From contig NPFB01000053.1 of NCBI GenBank assembly GCA_014084085.1, positions 343,876 to 407,875 on the forward strand: 64,000 nt of DNA, in the 5' to 3' direction. The stretch is from Hondaea fermentalgiana. Its lineage: Eukaryota > Sar > Bigyra > Thraustochytrida > Thraustochytriidae. The notes below the pieces were generated by a model. It worked only from the letters and a program-made list of their open reading frames with translations, had not been told where the DNA came from and did not search any database. Every line of letters starts with the position of its first letter. Position 1 is the stretch's first letter. This document shows positions 36,215-46,500 of this stretch, piece by piece. A program made the position numbers and the translations under genes.

Positions 36215-38464
36215 TTAGTCGGTCGCCTTGCTTTGGCTTGCCCGAGACTCAGACACAGAAACCCATCCAGTACGTTGCTGCTTGGCAGGTGCCCACAGGT
36301 GCAACAGCTTTCCGGGGCCAACGCCAGCAAAAGGTTCGCAAACCTTTGCACTTCCGGTATCTGGAATCTCTGGCGTTTCGTGCATGTCTTGCTGGTCGGC
36401 ACCAGGGCTGGCTTCACCATCTTCTGGAGCAATCGTTGCACTTGCTGCGATGCCAACTTCGGGCGCCGAGGCCTTGGGCAGCTCCGCTTTCGGAAGAGGG
36501 TTGAATCGGGCGTGCGGCAACATTGTTTCAACCATGTTTTGCACGTAGCCATGGGCATACAAGTGGGGCCCGCCATCAGGTTGCTCTCTGCGCAAAAACT
36601 CAAAGTGCACGTCTGAAGTACGCTGGTGGCGAATTTCGACCTTGGACCAGGCGATTTTCCCGGACTTGTTCTTTTTTCCCTTGCGACAAATCAACAGGGT
36701 ATCCTTGGACTGCCGAAAGTATGGACTTGCCTCGCAGTAGAACTCGTTGTGCACATGCTGCTTGACGTAAACTGCGTTCTCCACGTAGTGAAGATCCATC
36801 TTTTCCAGAGCACGCAGCACGCGCAAGATCAAATGCTTGGGTGTCCAAATGTACACAAAACCAGAAGGAAGCAGACCTTTGCGATTGAGCTTCAGTCGCA
36901 AAAGGTCCTCTGGCTCAATGCCGTACTCTAGATTGTTTGGATTGCTGTCCTCGATCTTGCCTGCTGATGAATTGTGGACGAGTTTGCGGGCATGCTTCCA
37001 GGGAGGGCTCAGAACGATCCCCTCGAGTGGGGCGCGGTTACCGAGAATTCCGAGAAGGTCTGCGTCGAGGACACTATCCACTTGGACGTGCTTGGAGCAG
37101 GGCGGCGTCTCGGGACTCATAGAAAAAGTGTCCTCGTCAAGGCAGACCTCGTCGGGTCGCCACTTGGTGTGTCGGTGCACCGCGCCCTTGGGGCGATAAG
37201 GCGCGACGCGCTTGGCCCAAGAAGGCGTAATTTCCTTTGGAATGCGCGTGTACATGATGGCGTTGGGATCATACATGCGAATCTTTTTGAGCCCAGTGAC
37301 GAAGCGGCCAGAGGTGTCCGCGACAAAGGCAATGTGCATGACGCCGTTGGCGACGATTTTGGAGACCGATGTAGTTCGATTTGAAAGTTGAGGCGCGCGT
37401 GCAGTACGACCCTTTTTCTTCTTGCCAAAAAGTTCGTCCCATAACTCATCGTCGGTCCCATCACCAAAGAGAAAGACACGTTCTCCGGCATTTGTTTCGT
37501 GCGTCGTTACGTGGCCCATGTCCCAGCCATCGTCGTACATGTACTCATCGCCCATTTCATGCTGACGTGTTGCGTTTTCTACGGTAAAATTTGACGTTTG
37601 CTTGAAGACCTCGAGAAGAGCAGCCCTATCGAGAAGGACGTCTGCATCTGCATCGGCGCCGCTGGGACCGGCAGAGTTCGTTTCGGCGTCGTTACCACTC
37701 CCGGATTCGGCGTCTGCATTCTCTGCCACAGCCCCCGCGCTCTCGCTGGCTTGGTCTTGCGAGACAGAAGTTGGTGGTGGCGACGGGGTCGTTGCCCTTC
37801 CGGGTGTCGAGTCGCTTCCTGTGGCGGCAGCGGCGGCCTTTTCGCGATCTCGCTTGAGGCGCTGCTCGATTTCCTCCAGCTTTTTGAACTTCATTTCGAT
37901 CATTTCTGGAGTCTCGAATTCCTCCACGTAGCCCACAAAAAGTGTGGGGTCAAGGACTTGCTCTGCTTGCCGCCGGCGTCGTTTCGGCGCCCTGGCACGT
38001 CCTGACACCCTCCTCGAGGTTAGAGCGCTGGTCGTTTGCCGCGCTCTCGCAGCTGCGGCTCTCCGCGGTTTCTTGGCAGGCGCCTGCACGACGGGCGTTT
38101 GCACAACGGTCGCCTCGACAGCGGGAGGTGGAGCTTGCACTCGGTCTATTTGCGCTTGGTCTGTCTTGTCGTTGTGCTGCGTCTCGACGGCCTTGGCAAT
38201 TTTCGTAACCACCTTGAGGTGCTCGCGGCCGTCCTGCGGCGTCATGGCAGGTATTTTCTTCTCAAGCGCTGGTTCTGGGATGACCGCCTGCTTGAACGAG
38301 GGCACCGCGTCGGCCCCGGTAGCAGCAACGCCAGCGGTCGTCGCGGTCGCGGAGGCGGCAGCAGCAGCAGCAGCAGCAGCAGCGTCGGCGCTCTCGTCCT
38401 CGTGGGTCTCGGCGATGATGCTCGCGCCGAGCGCTGCGTCGGGGGCGTCCACGCGCTTGCTCAT
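36215..38464 (-). CDS. MT-A70-family methyltransferase-like protein with SPPW motif
   Basis: 749 residues. The N-terminal third is low complexity: an Ala run (29-37), an AT-hook-like basic stretch 'RRVSGRARAPKRRRRQ' and a short coiled coil (190-212). The C-terminal half follows the MT-A70 order (METTL3/METTL14/METTL4 and ciliate MTA1/MTA9, which methylate adenine N6 in RNA or DNA): 'EGIVLSPPW' (S486-P-P-W), 'YGIEPEDLLRLKL', 'GFVYIWTPKHLILRVLRAL', 'YVENAVYVKQ', 'KDTLLICRKG', 'IRHQRTSDVHFEFL', and the final 'GKLLHLWAPAKQQRTGWVSV', which corresponds to the LELFAR-x-GW block. The catalytic DPPW of the family is SPPW here, and the final block lacks the usual FAR. SPP[YFW] is a known catalytic form in amino-methyltransferases, so activity is not excluded. 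A partner-subunit role is equally possible. Confidence 0.8.
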   Translation of the reverse strand: MSKRVDAPDAALGASIIAETHEDESADAAAAAAAAAASATATTAGVAATGADAVPSFKQAVIPEPALEKKIPAMTPQDGREHLKVVTKIAKAVETQHNDKTDQAQIDRVQAPPPAVEATVVQTPVVQAPAKKPRRAAAARARQTTSALTSRRVSGRARAPKRRRRQAEQVLDPTLFVGYVEEFETPEMIEMKFKKLEEIEQRLKRDREKAAAAATGSDSTPGRATTPSPPPTSVSQDQASESAGAVAENADAESGSGNDAETNSAGPSGADADADVLLDRAALLEVFKQTSNFTVENATRQHEMGDEYMYDDGWDMGHVTTHETNAGERVFLFGDGTDDELWDELFGKKKKGRTARAPQLSNRTTSVSKIVANGVMHIAFVADTSGRFVTGLKKIRMYDPNAIMYTRIPKEITPSWAKRVAPYRPKGAVHRHTKWRPDEVCLDEDTFSMSPETPPCSKHVQVDSVLDADLLGILGNRAPLEGIVLSPPWKHARKLVHNSSAGKIEDSNPNNLEYGIEPEDLLRLKLNRKGLLPSGFVYIWTPKHLILRVLRALEKMDLHYVENAVYVKQHVHNEFYCEASPYFRQSKDTLLICRKGKKNKSGKIAWSKVEIRHQRTSDVHFEFLRREQPDGGPHLYAHGYVQNMVETMLPHARFNPLPKAELPKASAPEVGIAASATIAPEDGEASPGADQQDMHETPEIPDTGSAKVCEPFAGVGPGKLLHLWAPAKQQRTGWVSVSESRASQSKATD

Positions 38465-39530
38465 GGACTTTCGCTTCTCCGCTTTTCCGCCCGTCTGCCG
38501 GCGCTTCTGCGTTTGCTCGCTCCGCCCCGCTCACGTTCCCCGCGTCCCGCTCGCGTCTCAGGCCGCGCGCCGAGCTCTCGCGCCACACCTTGCAGTAATT
38601 GCCGTCTGCCTCGTGTCGCCAACGGGAAAAACTTCTCGCCTCGCCGATCCTCGCCGATCCTCGTCTCGCCGATCCTCGCCGCGCCTCGCCGCGCCGCACT
38701 CGCGCTCGCTCGCACGCTCGCACGCAGGCTCGCGCGCACGCGGGCCCGCGCGCCCTCGCCTCCGGCCCCTCGCTCGCGCTCGCTCGCGGAGGGCGGGGTG
38801 GTTGCCGGTTTAGTCGATCGATTCGAGCATTGCAATCTCTACCGATCGATCGAGGCGATCGGGAGTAGAGGCACTATGCGGTGAGTCATGCATGCATGCA
38901 TGGCCTGGGATGCCGGGCCGCCCCATGCCCATGCCGCCCCGGGCCATGCCGGCGACGCCGGTGCCGGGCACGCGTCCCTCCCCGCGCGGCCGGGCGGCGC
39001 CGCCCGCGCGCCGGCCGACGGTCTGGTCGGGTCTGCGCGCGCACGCCTCGCGCGCGAAGGCCGCCTGCAGAGCGCGCGAAGTCTGTCTCACATGTCAGTC
39101 AGTCGGGTCTTTTGGGGCGATCGAGGGGAGAAGAGGATTCTGGGAAAGGAGAGACGAGGAGGAATGCCGCGGAGCGGCGGTCACGACGGCGATGCCGGCC
39201 GCTGCCGAGCGAGGAGCGAGATAATCAGGACGGAGGCGAGCAAGAGGCCGCCCGGCACGCGAGCCAGCCTCGCTCGCCGTCGTGCCGCCGTGCAAGGCAC
39301 GCTAGGTCCGGCAGCCCTATCCTATGTTTTTCAAGTTCAAGTTGTAAAACCACCTAACCGTCACCGCCCGGAACTCTTTTTTTCTTCTTTTTTTTGAATT
39401 TGAATCTCGCCTAACCACCGCTGGAGCCACCTTAACTGATAGGCGGAGGAAAAGGGTATCGACAGGTGCGGTTTAGGCGGTTCGAGGAGGCGGTGGTTAG
39501 GTGGGACGAGCGCGGAGAGAGAGATCGCGG
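38465..39530. promoter_or_regulatory. Divergent region between MT-A70-like and CAF-1 genes
   Basis: 1.07 kb, extremely GC-rich. It contains tandem TCGCCGATCC decamers at about 38640-38680, CGCTCGCTCGCACGCTCGCA-type runs at about 38700-38740, several CGATCGATCGA motifs at about 38815-38860, CATGCATGCATGCATGG at 38887-38903, and a T/A-rich stretch at about 39376-39402. Small ORFs on both strands are Ala/Arg-rich and unsupported. Confidence 0.5.
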
Positions 39531-42500
39531 ATGAAGGAAGGCTTGCTGCTGCGCGCGAACAGGTTGCAAAGCGGCACCGCGTCGGCGAGCGGGCAGGCGA
39601 GCGGAAAGAAGAAGCGCGAGCGGCGCGGCGCCAGCAGCGCGTTGGTGGAGAAGCTGACTCGAGCAGCGCAAGTCGGCCCGGCGGCGAGGACAAGCGAGGA
39701 GAAGATGCCGCGCATCCCCAAGGCCGTGCAGAATGCGGCCAAGAAGAACGCCGAGGAGACCAAGCACAAGGACGGCGACGGGACGGCCGCGGCCACGCCA
39801 GCGATCAGCGGGTCCCTGAAGCTGACGAGTACAAAAAACAAAACGGAAGGTTCGCCGATAGCAAGCGGCGCAAAGCGCAAACCTCCCCAGGCTGAAATGC
39901 CTGACCAAGATGTCGTCGAGACAGCCTCGGAGATCTCCCCGCCGCGACCCGCCAAAAAAGTTAGACCCATCACAGCCTTTTTCCAGCAACGCAAAGCTGA
40001 CGCGGTTCCCGCTGCGACGAAGAAGATCGTCTCCGCGCGCAAAGACGACGACGGTGATCTGGAAATGCGCGAAGCTGATCATCTTGCAAATATCAGCGAA
40101 ACCAAGTCGCCTTCGCAAGCGATCGGCCCAGAGACTTCTGTTTCGCGAAATGATGCTGTCAGTAATGATGATGTAGATGAGAATGATGAATGCATCAAAG
40201 TCGACGAGAGCAGCGACGGCGCAGATGATAGCAACAACGATAGCGAGGACAGCGACGAAGACGAAGATAAAAATGACAATGACAACAAGGACGTCGACAA
40301 TGATCTGGATGAGGATGAGGATGATGAGGATAACGAAGACGAGGATAACGAAGACGAGGACGACGGGAACGGCGACGTCGACGACCAGGAACTCGAAAGT
40401 GACGACAAGGACAGTCACGAGGGCGAGGAGGCTGATCCGGATGATGAGGACAACTCGGTCGAAGTGGTGGAGAAGAACGAAGAAGAGGCGAAGACCAAAG
40501 GGAAAGGCCAAGCCAGGGCGAAATCAAACAGCAGCGTCTCCGACCTTTTGGCTCCAGGCGTCAAGGCGAATAAAACTGCCCTGAAGAAGCTCGCGAATAT
40601 CATTTACGAAAGCCAACCTGCCGCCAAGCTCAAGCCCGCAATCGTACGCGCTGCGCACAAACCAAGCAAAATGAGCATAAGAGATCTAAACACGCAGCTC
40701 TCGCATATGGCTGAACACGTTCGTAGGGACAACGATTCGACGAGACGCTGGTGGCTCAAGGAAGACTTCAAGCACCTCGTGAGCGACAAGGTTGCCGCGA
40801 AAGTAGAAAAGGCACTCGCAGCCCACCTCGAGGCGCTCTCTCGCGATCAGGAAGCTGCCAAAGGAAAGCGTCGCAACGCTGATGCTGCCAAGGCTGCAGC
40901 GCCCTCTCCCAAGCGTCAGAAAACGACTGTCAAGACCAAGGCCGAGGCTACGGCGTCTTCACCTGCCGACATCACCGAAGAGGAAGACCCCCGCATCGCG
41001 ACGCAAATGAAGCACCGCGAAGCATGGCTCGACGAAGCTCGCGCGCTCCATGCCAAAGGTGGCGTCCACGCTGACGAGATGCCCGCCATTCCAACCGAGG
41101 TCCCAGACGATTTTTCCAGCGAAGAGGCACAGGTGTATTTGGCGTCCCGCATGCAGGGCCGAGGCGAGCCACTCGAAGACCTCTCCACCGAGATCGCTAC
41201 TGCGCTTGGCAAGGAATGCAATCCTGAGCTCCACGAACAAATGCTTTTGCTGGCAGAGCGCAAAGCCCTCGGGGAAAAGCGAAAGAATGCAATCGCCAAG
41301 TCCGACACCACACCCGACATGTTGTGGCGCTGGGAGGTGGCCTCGCAGAACTTGCTCCCGGAAAAGTCGCAAAAGACCGTCATCGAGAACCGTAGACTTC
41401 TGGCCCATCTCACGAAACGCATCGGCGCCACGCAAAAGGTCCTCAAAAGTTTGCGCACAAATCACGGACAAACCAAAGAGACTCGCATCGCGCGCGAGCT
41501 CGAGGTCGTGGAAAAGTACCTTCGTGAAGATGCCGTCCAGCGCCAACGTGAGCGCGAACGCCAGGAACGCGCCGCTGCGCGCGAGCAGGAAAAGGAACGG
41601 CGTGAACACGAAAAAGAAATGCAGCGCAAAAGTCGCGAAGAGGAAAGGGAGACTGCACGTCGCGCTCGTGAGGAGGCCAAAGCCCACGAGGAAGCCAAAA
41701 AGCAACGCAAAAAGGGGGTCCCCCTCACAAACTTTTTCTCCGTCAAGGCTCCTCCCGCCTCTCCTGCCCAGACAGGCCCACGCCGTGCAAGCGCCATGGC
41801 GCCATCGCCTGCACTTGCTCTTTCGAGCCTCACGGACAGTTCGGCGGAGAAGGAACGTGCGCGCGTTGCTGAGGAGATTGACCGTTCTCTCCGCGAAGAC
41901 GGGCCTCTTGTCCTGAATGATTGGGTCACGCGTCTTCGTGACGCCCGGGCGAAAACCAAGGCAGCAAAAGCAAATCCCACACCACCAAGTGACAACGCCA
42001 AGACCGGCGGCACTACCAACGAGGACAAGGAAGATCCGGTCGCCGAAGCCAACAAGTGCCGCAAGAAACTATTTCACTTTGGGGAGAACCGAAGACCGCC
42101 TTATTTTGGCACCTTTCGCAAAAAGAGCTCCAAAGTCTCGGGCCGAAGGCCCTTTGCCCAGGACAGAGCCTTGGACTACGAGGTGGATAGTGACCTCGAC
42201 TGGCAGGACGACCCTGATGATGCAGAGAGTCTAGGAGGCAGCGACGCTGCTTCCGAAGACGATAAGGAACTCGACTACCAGGACGGTTGGCTCTTGCGCG
42301 ATGATGAAGTCGAGTATGCCTCGGACGCCATGAATGATGAGGATGGGGAGGACGAAGAGGAACCAGGTTCTCACACAGCAAGACCCTCGGGCAGCATTGC
42401 TCGTCGTTATGCTGTGGGCATCGTTTACGATCGCGAGCGCATCGAGGCCGAGCTCAACCGAGGAAAGGATGACGTCGACGACGATGATGACGACGCTCGG

Positions 42501-43190
42501 AATCTCAGCGCCTATCCTGTCGTCGCGCTTCCTCCCGCTAGCGTCGTAACATACGAGCAGTCGGTCATGTACTTTCAGGATCCAATTTCGCTCGAGCCTC
42601 CGTCAGCCTTGGAAATCGAGCTTGAGCTGCTCACCAAGGCCGACCACAAAAAGCTTGACGCGCAGCAACAAGAGCTTGAGAAGCGCCGCAAGAAGGAGGA
42701 GCAGCAACGTCAGCAGCAAGAGCAGCAACGACTCAAGGAGCAGGCCAAGGAAGAAGCGAAACGGGCCCGACAGGCGGCCGCAGAAGCGAAACGCGAGGAG
42801 AAGAAAAAACTGAAAAAGCAAAAGCAAGTCCAACAAACACTCCTCAATGTCAAATCCAAGTCGAAATCGCAGTCAGATGCAAACGTGTCGGAGAGTGCAG
42901 ATAAAGACTCTAAAGCGGACGAGTTTCCAACTCGTTTTATGCCTCTTCTCGTAGCCAACGTGCACGAGTCCGACCAAGGCATTCACATTCTCAGCAAACT
43001 CGTCTCTGAAGAGATTGACAAGGTTCTTATGAAAGCATACGTGGAGAATGATTTCAAGGGTGACAAGGGCGAGCCACCCAAGCTGAAGAGTATTCGTGAG
43101 GCTATCCGCGATGTTGCGACCAGGACTCGCAAAAGTGAACCCTGGATGGTCCCTGAGGCCGTGCGACAAATGTATCCCTTGTCGTCGTAG
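39531..43190 (+). CDS. CHAF1A: Chromatin assembly factor 1 large subunit (CAF-1 p150/CHAF1A)
   Basis: 1,219 residues from the first ATG (39531); the frame is open back to a GTG at 39501, and an ATG at 39705 is a plausible alternative. CAF-1 p150 deposits H3-H4 behind the replication fork and is recruited by PCNA. Domain order matches. There is a PIP-box-like 'RPITAFFQQRK' (about 147), a long acidic region (about 210-320), and a highly charged KER coiled coil (about 650-720) directly followed by a second PIP-like motif 'GVPLTNFFSVKA' (about 727). The ED domain comes next, with the hallmark 'FGENRRPPYFGTF' and 'LDYEVDSDLDW' (about 843-890). After a Gln/Lys-rich coiled coil, a C-terminal winged-helix-like region ('FPTRFMPLLVANVHESDQG' onward) follows. 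It is larger than human p150 (about 950) through its acidic and linker regions. Confidence 0.93.
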   Translation: MKEGLLLRANRLQSGTASASGQASGKKKRERRGASSALVEKLTRAAQVGPAARTSEEKMPRIPKAVQNAAKKNAEETKHKDGDGTAAATPAISGSLKLTSTKNKTEGSPIASGAKRKPPQAEMPDQDVVETASEISPPRPAKKVRPITAFFQQRKADAVPAATKKIVSARKDDDGDLEMREADHLANISETKSPSQAIGPETSVSRNDAVSNDDVDENDECIKVDESSDGADDSNNDSEDSDEDEDKNDNDNKDVDNDLDEDEDDEDNEDEDNEDEDDGNGDVDDQELESDDKDSHEGEEADPDDEDNSVEVVEKNEEEAKTKGKGQARAKSNSSVSDLLAPGVKANKTALKKLANIIYESQPAAKLKPAIVRAAHKPSKMSIRDLNTQLSHMAEHVRRDNDSTRRWWLKEDFKHLVSDKVAAKVEKALAAHLEALSRDQEAAKGKRRNADAAKAAAPSPKRQKTTVKTKAEATASSPADITEEEDPRIATQMKHREAWLDEARALHAKGGVHADEMPAIPTEVPDDFSSEEAQVYLASRMQGRGEPLEDLSTEIATALGKECNPELHEQMLLLAERKALGEKRKNAIAKSDTTPDMLWRWEVASQNLLPEKSQKTVIENRRLLAHLTKRIGATQKVLKSLRTNHGQTKETRIARELEVVEKYLREDAVQRQRERERQERAAAREQEKERREHEKEMQRKSREEERETARRAREEAKAHEEAKKQRKKGVPLTNFFSVKAPPASPAQTGPRRASAMAPSPALALSSLTDSSAEKERARVAEEIDRSLREDGPLVLNDWVTRLRDARAKTKAAKANPTPPSDNAKTGGTTNEDKEDPVAEANKCRKKLFHFGENRRPPYFGTFRKKSSKVSGRRPFAQDRALDYEVDSDLDWQDDPDDAESLGGSDAASEDDKELDYQDGWLLRDDEVEYASDAMNDEDGEDEEEPGSHTARPSGSIARRYAVGIVYDRERIEAELNRGKDDVDDDDDDARNLSAYPVVALPPASVVTYEQSVMYFQDPISLEPPSALEIELELLTKADHKKLDAQQQELEKRRKKEEQQRQQQEQQRLKEQAKEEAKRARQAAAEAKREEKKKLKKQKQVQQTLLNVKSKSKSQSDANVSESADKDSKADEFPTRFMPLLVANVHESDQGIHILSKLVSEEIDKVLMKAYVENDFKGDKGEPPKLKSIREAIRDVATRTRKSEPWMVPEAVRQMYPLSS

Positions 43191-43573
43191 TTTTGTGAAG
43201 GATCAAAGGTCAGCTTGACTTGGAAATGAGCACCGCCTGCTTGTCTTGGCTTCTTTCTCCTCAAAGAAAGGAAGGACAGCAAGATAAATCGTAAATATTT
43301 TTTCTGTAAATGCCTCTTCACTACAGTGCCTGCTTGTAAGCGAAATAAGTAGTTCCCTTCATCTCGTCTTCTGTTTTTACTAAAACATTACGCAACGTGA
43401 CGCAACACACCTCATTGACTAACAACGTAATGAAGACAAATAATACTTCTGTATTGCATCGGGCACGTCAAGGGGACACCACCAACGTGTAATTGATGGA
43501 ACTATATACGTCCAGTCCCCTGTGAGCATGTCCGAGTTTATACTACGCCAATAGCCGACTCCCCAAAATGTGG
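43191..43573. other. Convergent intergenic region
   Basis: 383 bp of lower-GC sequence between the stops of CAF-1 and the giant solenoid gene. It includes TAAATATTTTTT near 43291 and several CAACGT/ACGTAA stretches. Both 3' ends are expected here; no gene is seen. Confidence 0.55.
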
Positions 43574-46500
43574 TCATGCCTCACAGTACTGTGAGGAGCG
43601 TAAATAACGCCCAAGAAAGTTCTTGTCAAGGTAGTCCAGCGCAAGTTTGAGACCTTCGTCAAAAAGGCCCTTGTCGACCCCTTCCTTGGCTTCAATGGCT
43701 TGTTCCACCCTTTCCCGTACCGCGTCGGGTACGTCAATCGTGTCGAGCCCGTCGAGCACCAGGAATTGGTTAAAGACGGATTCTGCAGTTTCAGTCATGG
43801 GATTGCGCTTAAAGTCAATGACTGCGAGCGCGAACTCGAGCCATGAGGTATCGATTGCTGGCTGTTGCACGATAAAGGTTTCAATCTGCTTGTGATTCGA
43901 CTCATTGGCGAGAAGTTCTTCCAAAAAGCTTCTTCGCATCACTGCTGATTGCTGCTCGGCGGTCGTTCCATCCTCCATTGATCGATACCGCACCAATCGA
44001 ATCGTCCCGGCCGCGCGCCCATGTCGTCTTGTCCCTCCCCACGCGATCGTGCCCTCGTCGTGATGAGAATCGTTTCCTTCTCCATCGGACCCGCTTTCGC
44101 ATCCGTCTTTGCCGAATGCGCTGTCGTCGTCATTGTCGTCTTCATGGTCATTGTCCTCCGAATCACTGGCGACACCAAGCATACGCGAAAGATGGCGTGC
44201 GCTCGAGGACCTCCGCGCCCCCCCGTTGCCTGCTTCTAGACCACGCTTGGACGTCTCAAAAGAGGCGACGCCTCCGATCTCGAACTCATCAAGAGCCGTA
44301 CTGGTAGCCCCAATGCCGCGGCTTCGTGGCTCAAGGTCCTCGGAAATGCCGGTTTTCACCGTCGTCCCGGTTGTGGGTTCAAAGTCTCCTCCCCCTCCTC
44401 CTCCTCCAAGCCCGCGGCCCAGCGAGGGGGAGGAGCCCCCCGTCCATGGCTCGCTGCCATCTCCCGAAGAAGGCAGTTTCAATTCGTCTTCGCTCGCATC
44501 TGGGTCACGGCTCCGTACAACGTTTAGCTGCGGAGGCGCATCGACGCGGCGCCGCCAGCGTGGCGTCGTGACCGGCGATCGCGAGCCTTCCATGAACGGC
44601 GAAAGAGTATCCTCCAGATCACAGGCGTCCACGCGAATGAGATCTGACATCAGAGCAAGCGCCTCACCGCAACGAATCTCAGCACTTACGCTCGGGCCAG
44701 TTGTCGAATCGCCGCCCCACGCCGTCTGTACACCGAAAGCGCGCAAGGGTGATCGTGGCGACGCCCCCTGTCCCGGGAGGGACGACCCTCCCGATGCCTT
44801 GTGTGCAGCCTTGAGCAAATCCTCTACAGCCTCGCTCATGACTCCCGCACCTTGCTCAGACTCGAGCAAGGTGGCCTTTCTCACGATCGGTATGAAAAAC
44901 TGGAGACACGGCGATGATGCTGTGACAACGCACGAAATGACGCGGTAGACTGCAAGAAGGTACCGCTCTGCATCAACAGGCAGCCCAGACGCATTTTCGT
45001 CTTCGAGCACCTGTATTTGACGCGTGCAGCATCGAGCAAGTGCCAAGGCAAATTCCACAGCACCGAAAAAGTCCATCGCTGCCAGGCATGCGTTCTGAAG
45101 ACACTCCTCGTCCGTTGGACGGAAAATGAATTCGTGGAGCGCCTCGCGCATCTTGACGGGTAGATCGAGATGGCCCACAGCATCATCAACAAACGCGCCA
45201 GGGGCCAACGCTCCTGTCGCGAGGACAGGAAACCACGAACACACCAAGTCGACGCGAAGGACGCCGCAGTGAAAGAGCCGAATGCACAAGGACAGCAAGG
45301 CCGAGGGGTCGTCGCCATCCTCTGTGCCTTCGTATTCCTCCGAGAGTTCGTCTTCAGCCCTCGCGTCGCAGAGCAAAAGCTGCGCTGTGAGCCGATCTTG
45401 TGTCTTGCACCGCAGGGCATCCACGTCCAGATCCTCGGCATCAAGCTCCTCTGGTAGCGCGCTCAAAAGGAGATCGAGACAGAGATCCTCCGCACGTTTC
45501 GAATGCGCCACGGAAGCATAAAAGTTGAGGAAGAATTTGCAAAGCGACGCGGACATGTGTCGCAGGTCAAGGCGGCCGAGGCAAAGAAGTGCAATCTCGA
45601 CGAGGGCAAATGCCTCGTTGTGCATAGCCTGGTGCGCGATGCGAAGCAGCGCCAAGATCTCGATGCGCCACGCCACGCTTTCATCCACCTCGGCAAAGCC
45701 TCTAACCAAATACAAAGGGCCCTCAATCTTCGCGCGAAGCTTGGCATAGACAGCAAGACACCGATGCATGAGCTCTGGTTTCCAGCGCATTTGTTGCTGA
45801 TAAAGTCCAAGGCCGTTGAGCAAAAGACACTGGCACCACAAATGCAAAAGGTCGCCGTCCGGGCTGCAGAGAGTCAGTAATTCGGCCATCGAAGACACAA
45901 CCTCTTCCAGCACTTGGTCCGTGTACGAGGAAGGGTCGAGCCGCGCGAGTTCGACAAGTCGGGCAGGCGAGGGTCCCAATAACTGCGATGGCAATACCAT
46001 GGCGAGCGATGGGTCAGAAGAGGTCCTTTGCGAAGCTTGACGAACCAAACGCTCGTGCGATAACGAACGGAGTAGCATGGCAATGCATTCGCCTCCAGCT
46101 CCATAGCGATGGCGCGGTGAGGACGTGTGCAGACCAAGCGTCGAGCAAAGGCCATAGGTAATCATTTGAGGAAATGCCATGGCGCAATCCTTTCGCGCTC
46201 CGGCCGCGCACAGAGACAAGGCCTTTAACGCGCTTGCCTGCGTGCGTAAAAGCGAACGCATTTCTTCCTTTAGTCCCTCTTTGTGCGAATTATAACCGCA
46301 AGGGTCTGCATCTTGAGTGAGAGCGAGCTTGATCCAGGACTGCAGCACGCGGGGCCGACGCGAGGTTGGCGAGGCCGCCGAAGACGCGTACAGACCACGC
46401 GCGATCGATTCCACGCGCACCCGGTAAAGAACCCCGAGCACCAAACTGTTAACAATAATGCTGGGAGACGCTGCAAAAATTTCTGGCGCGATCGACGTTA

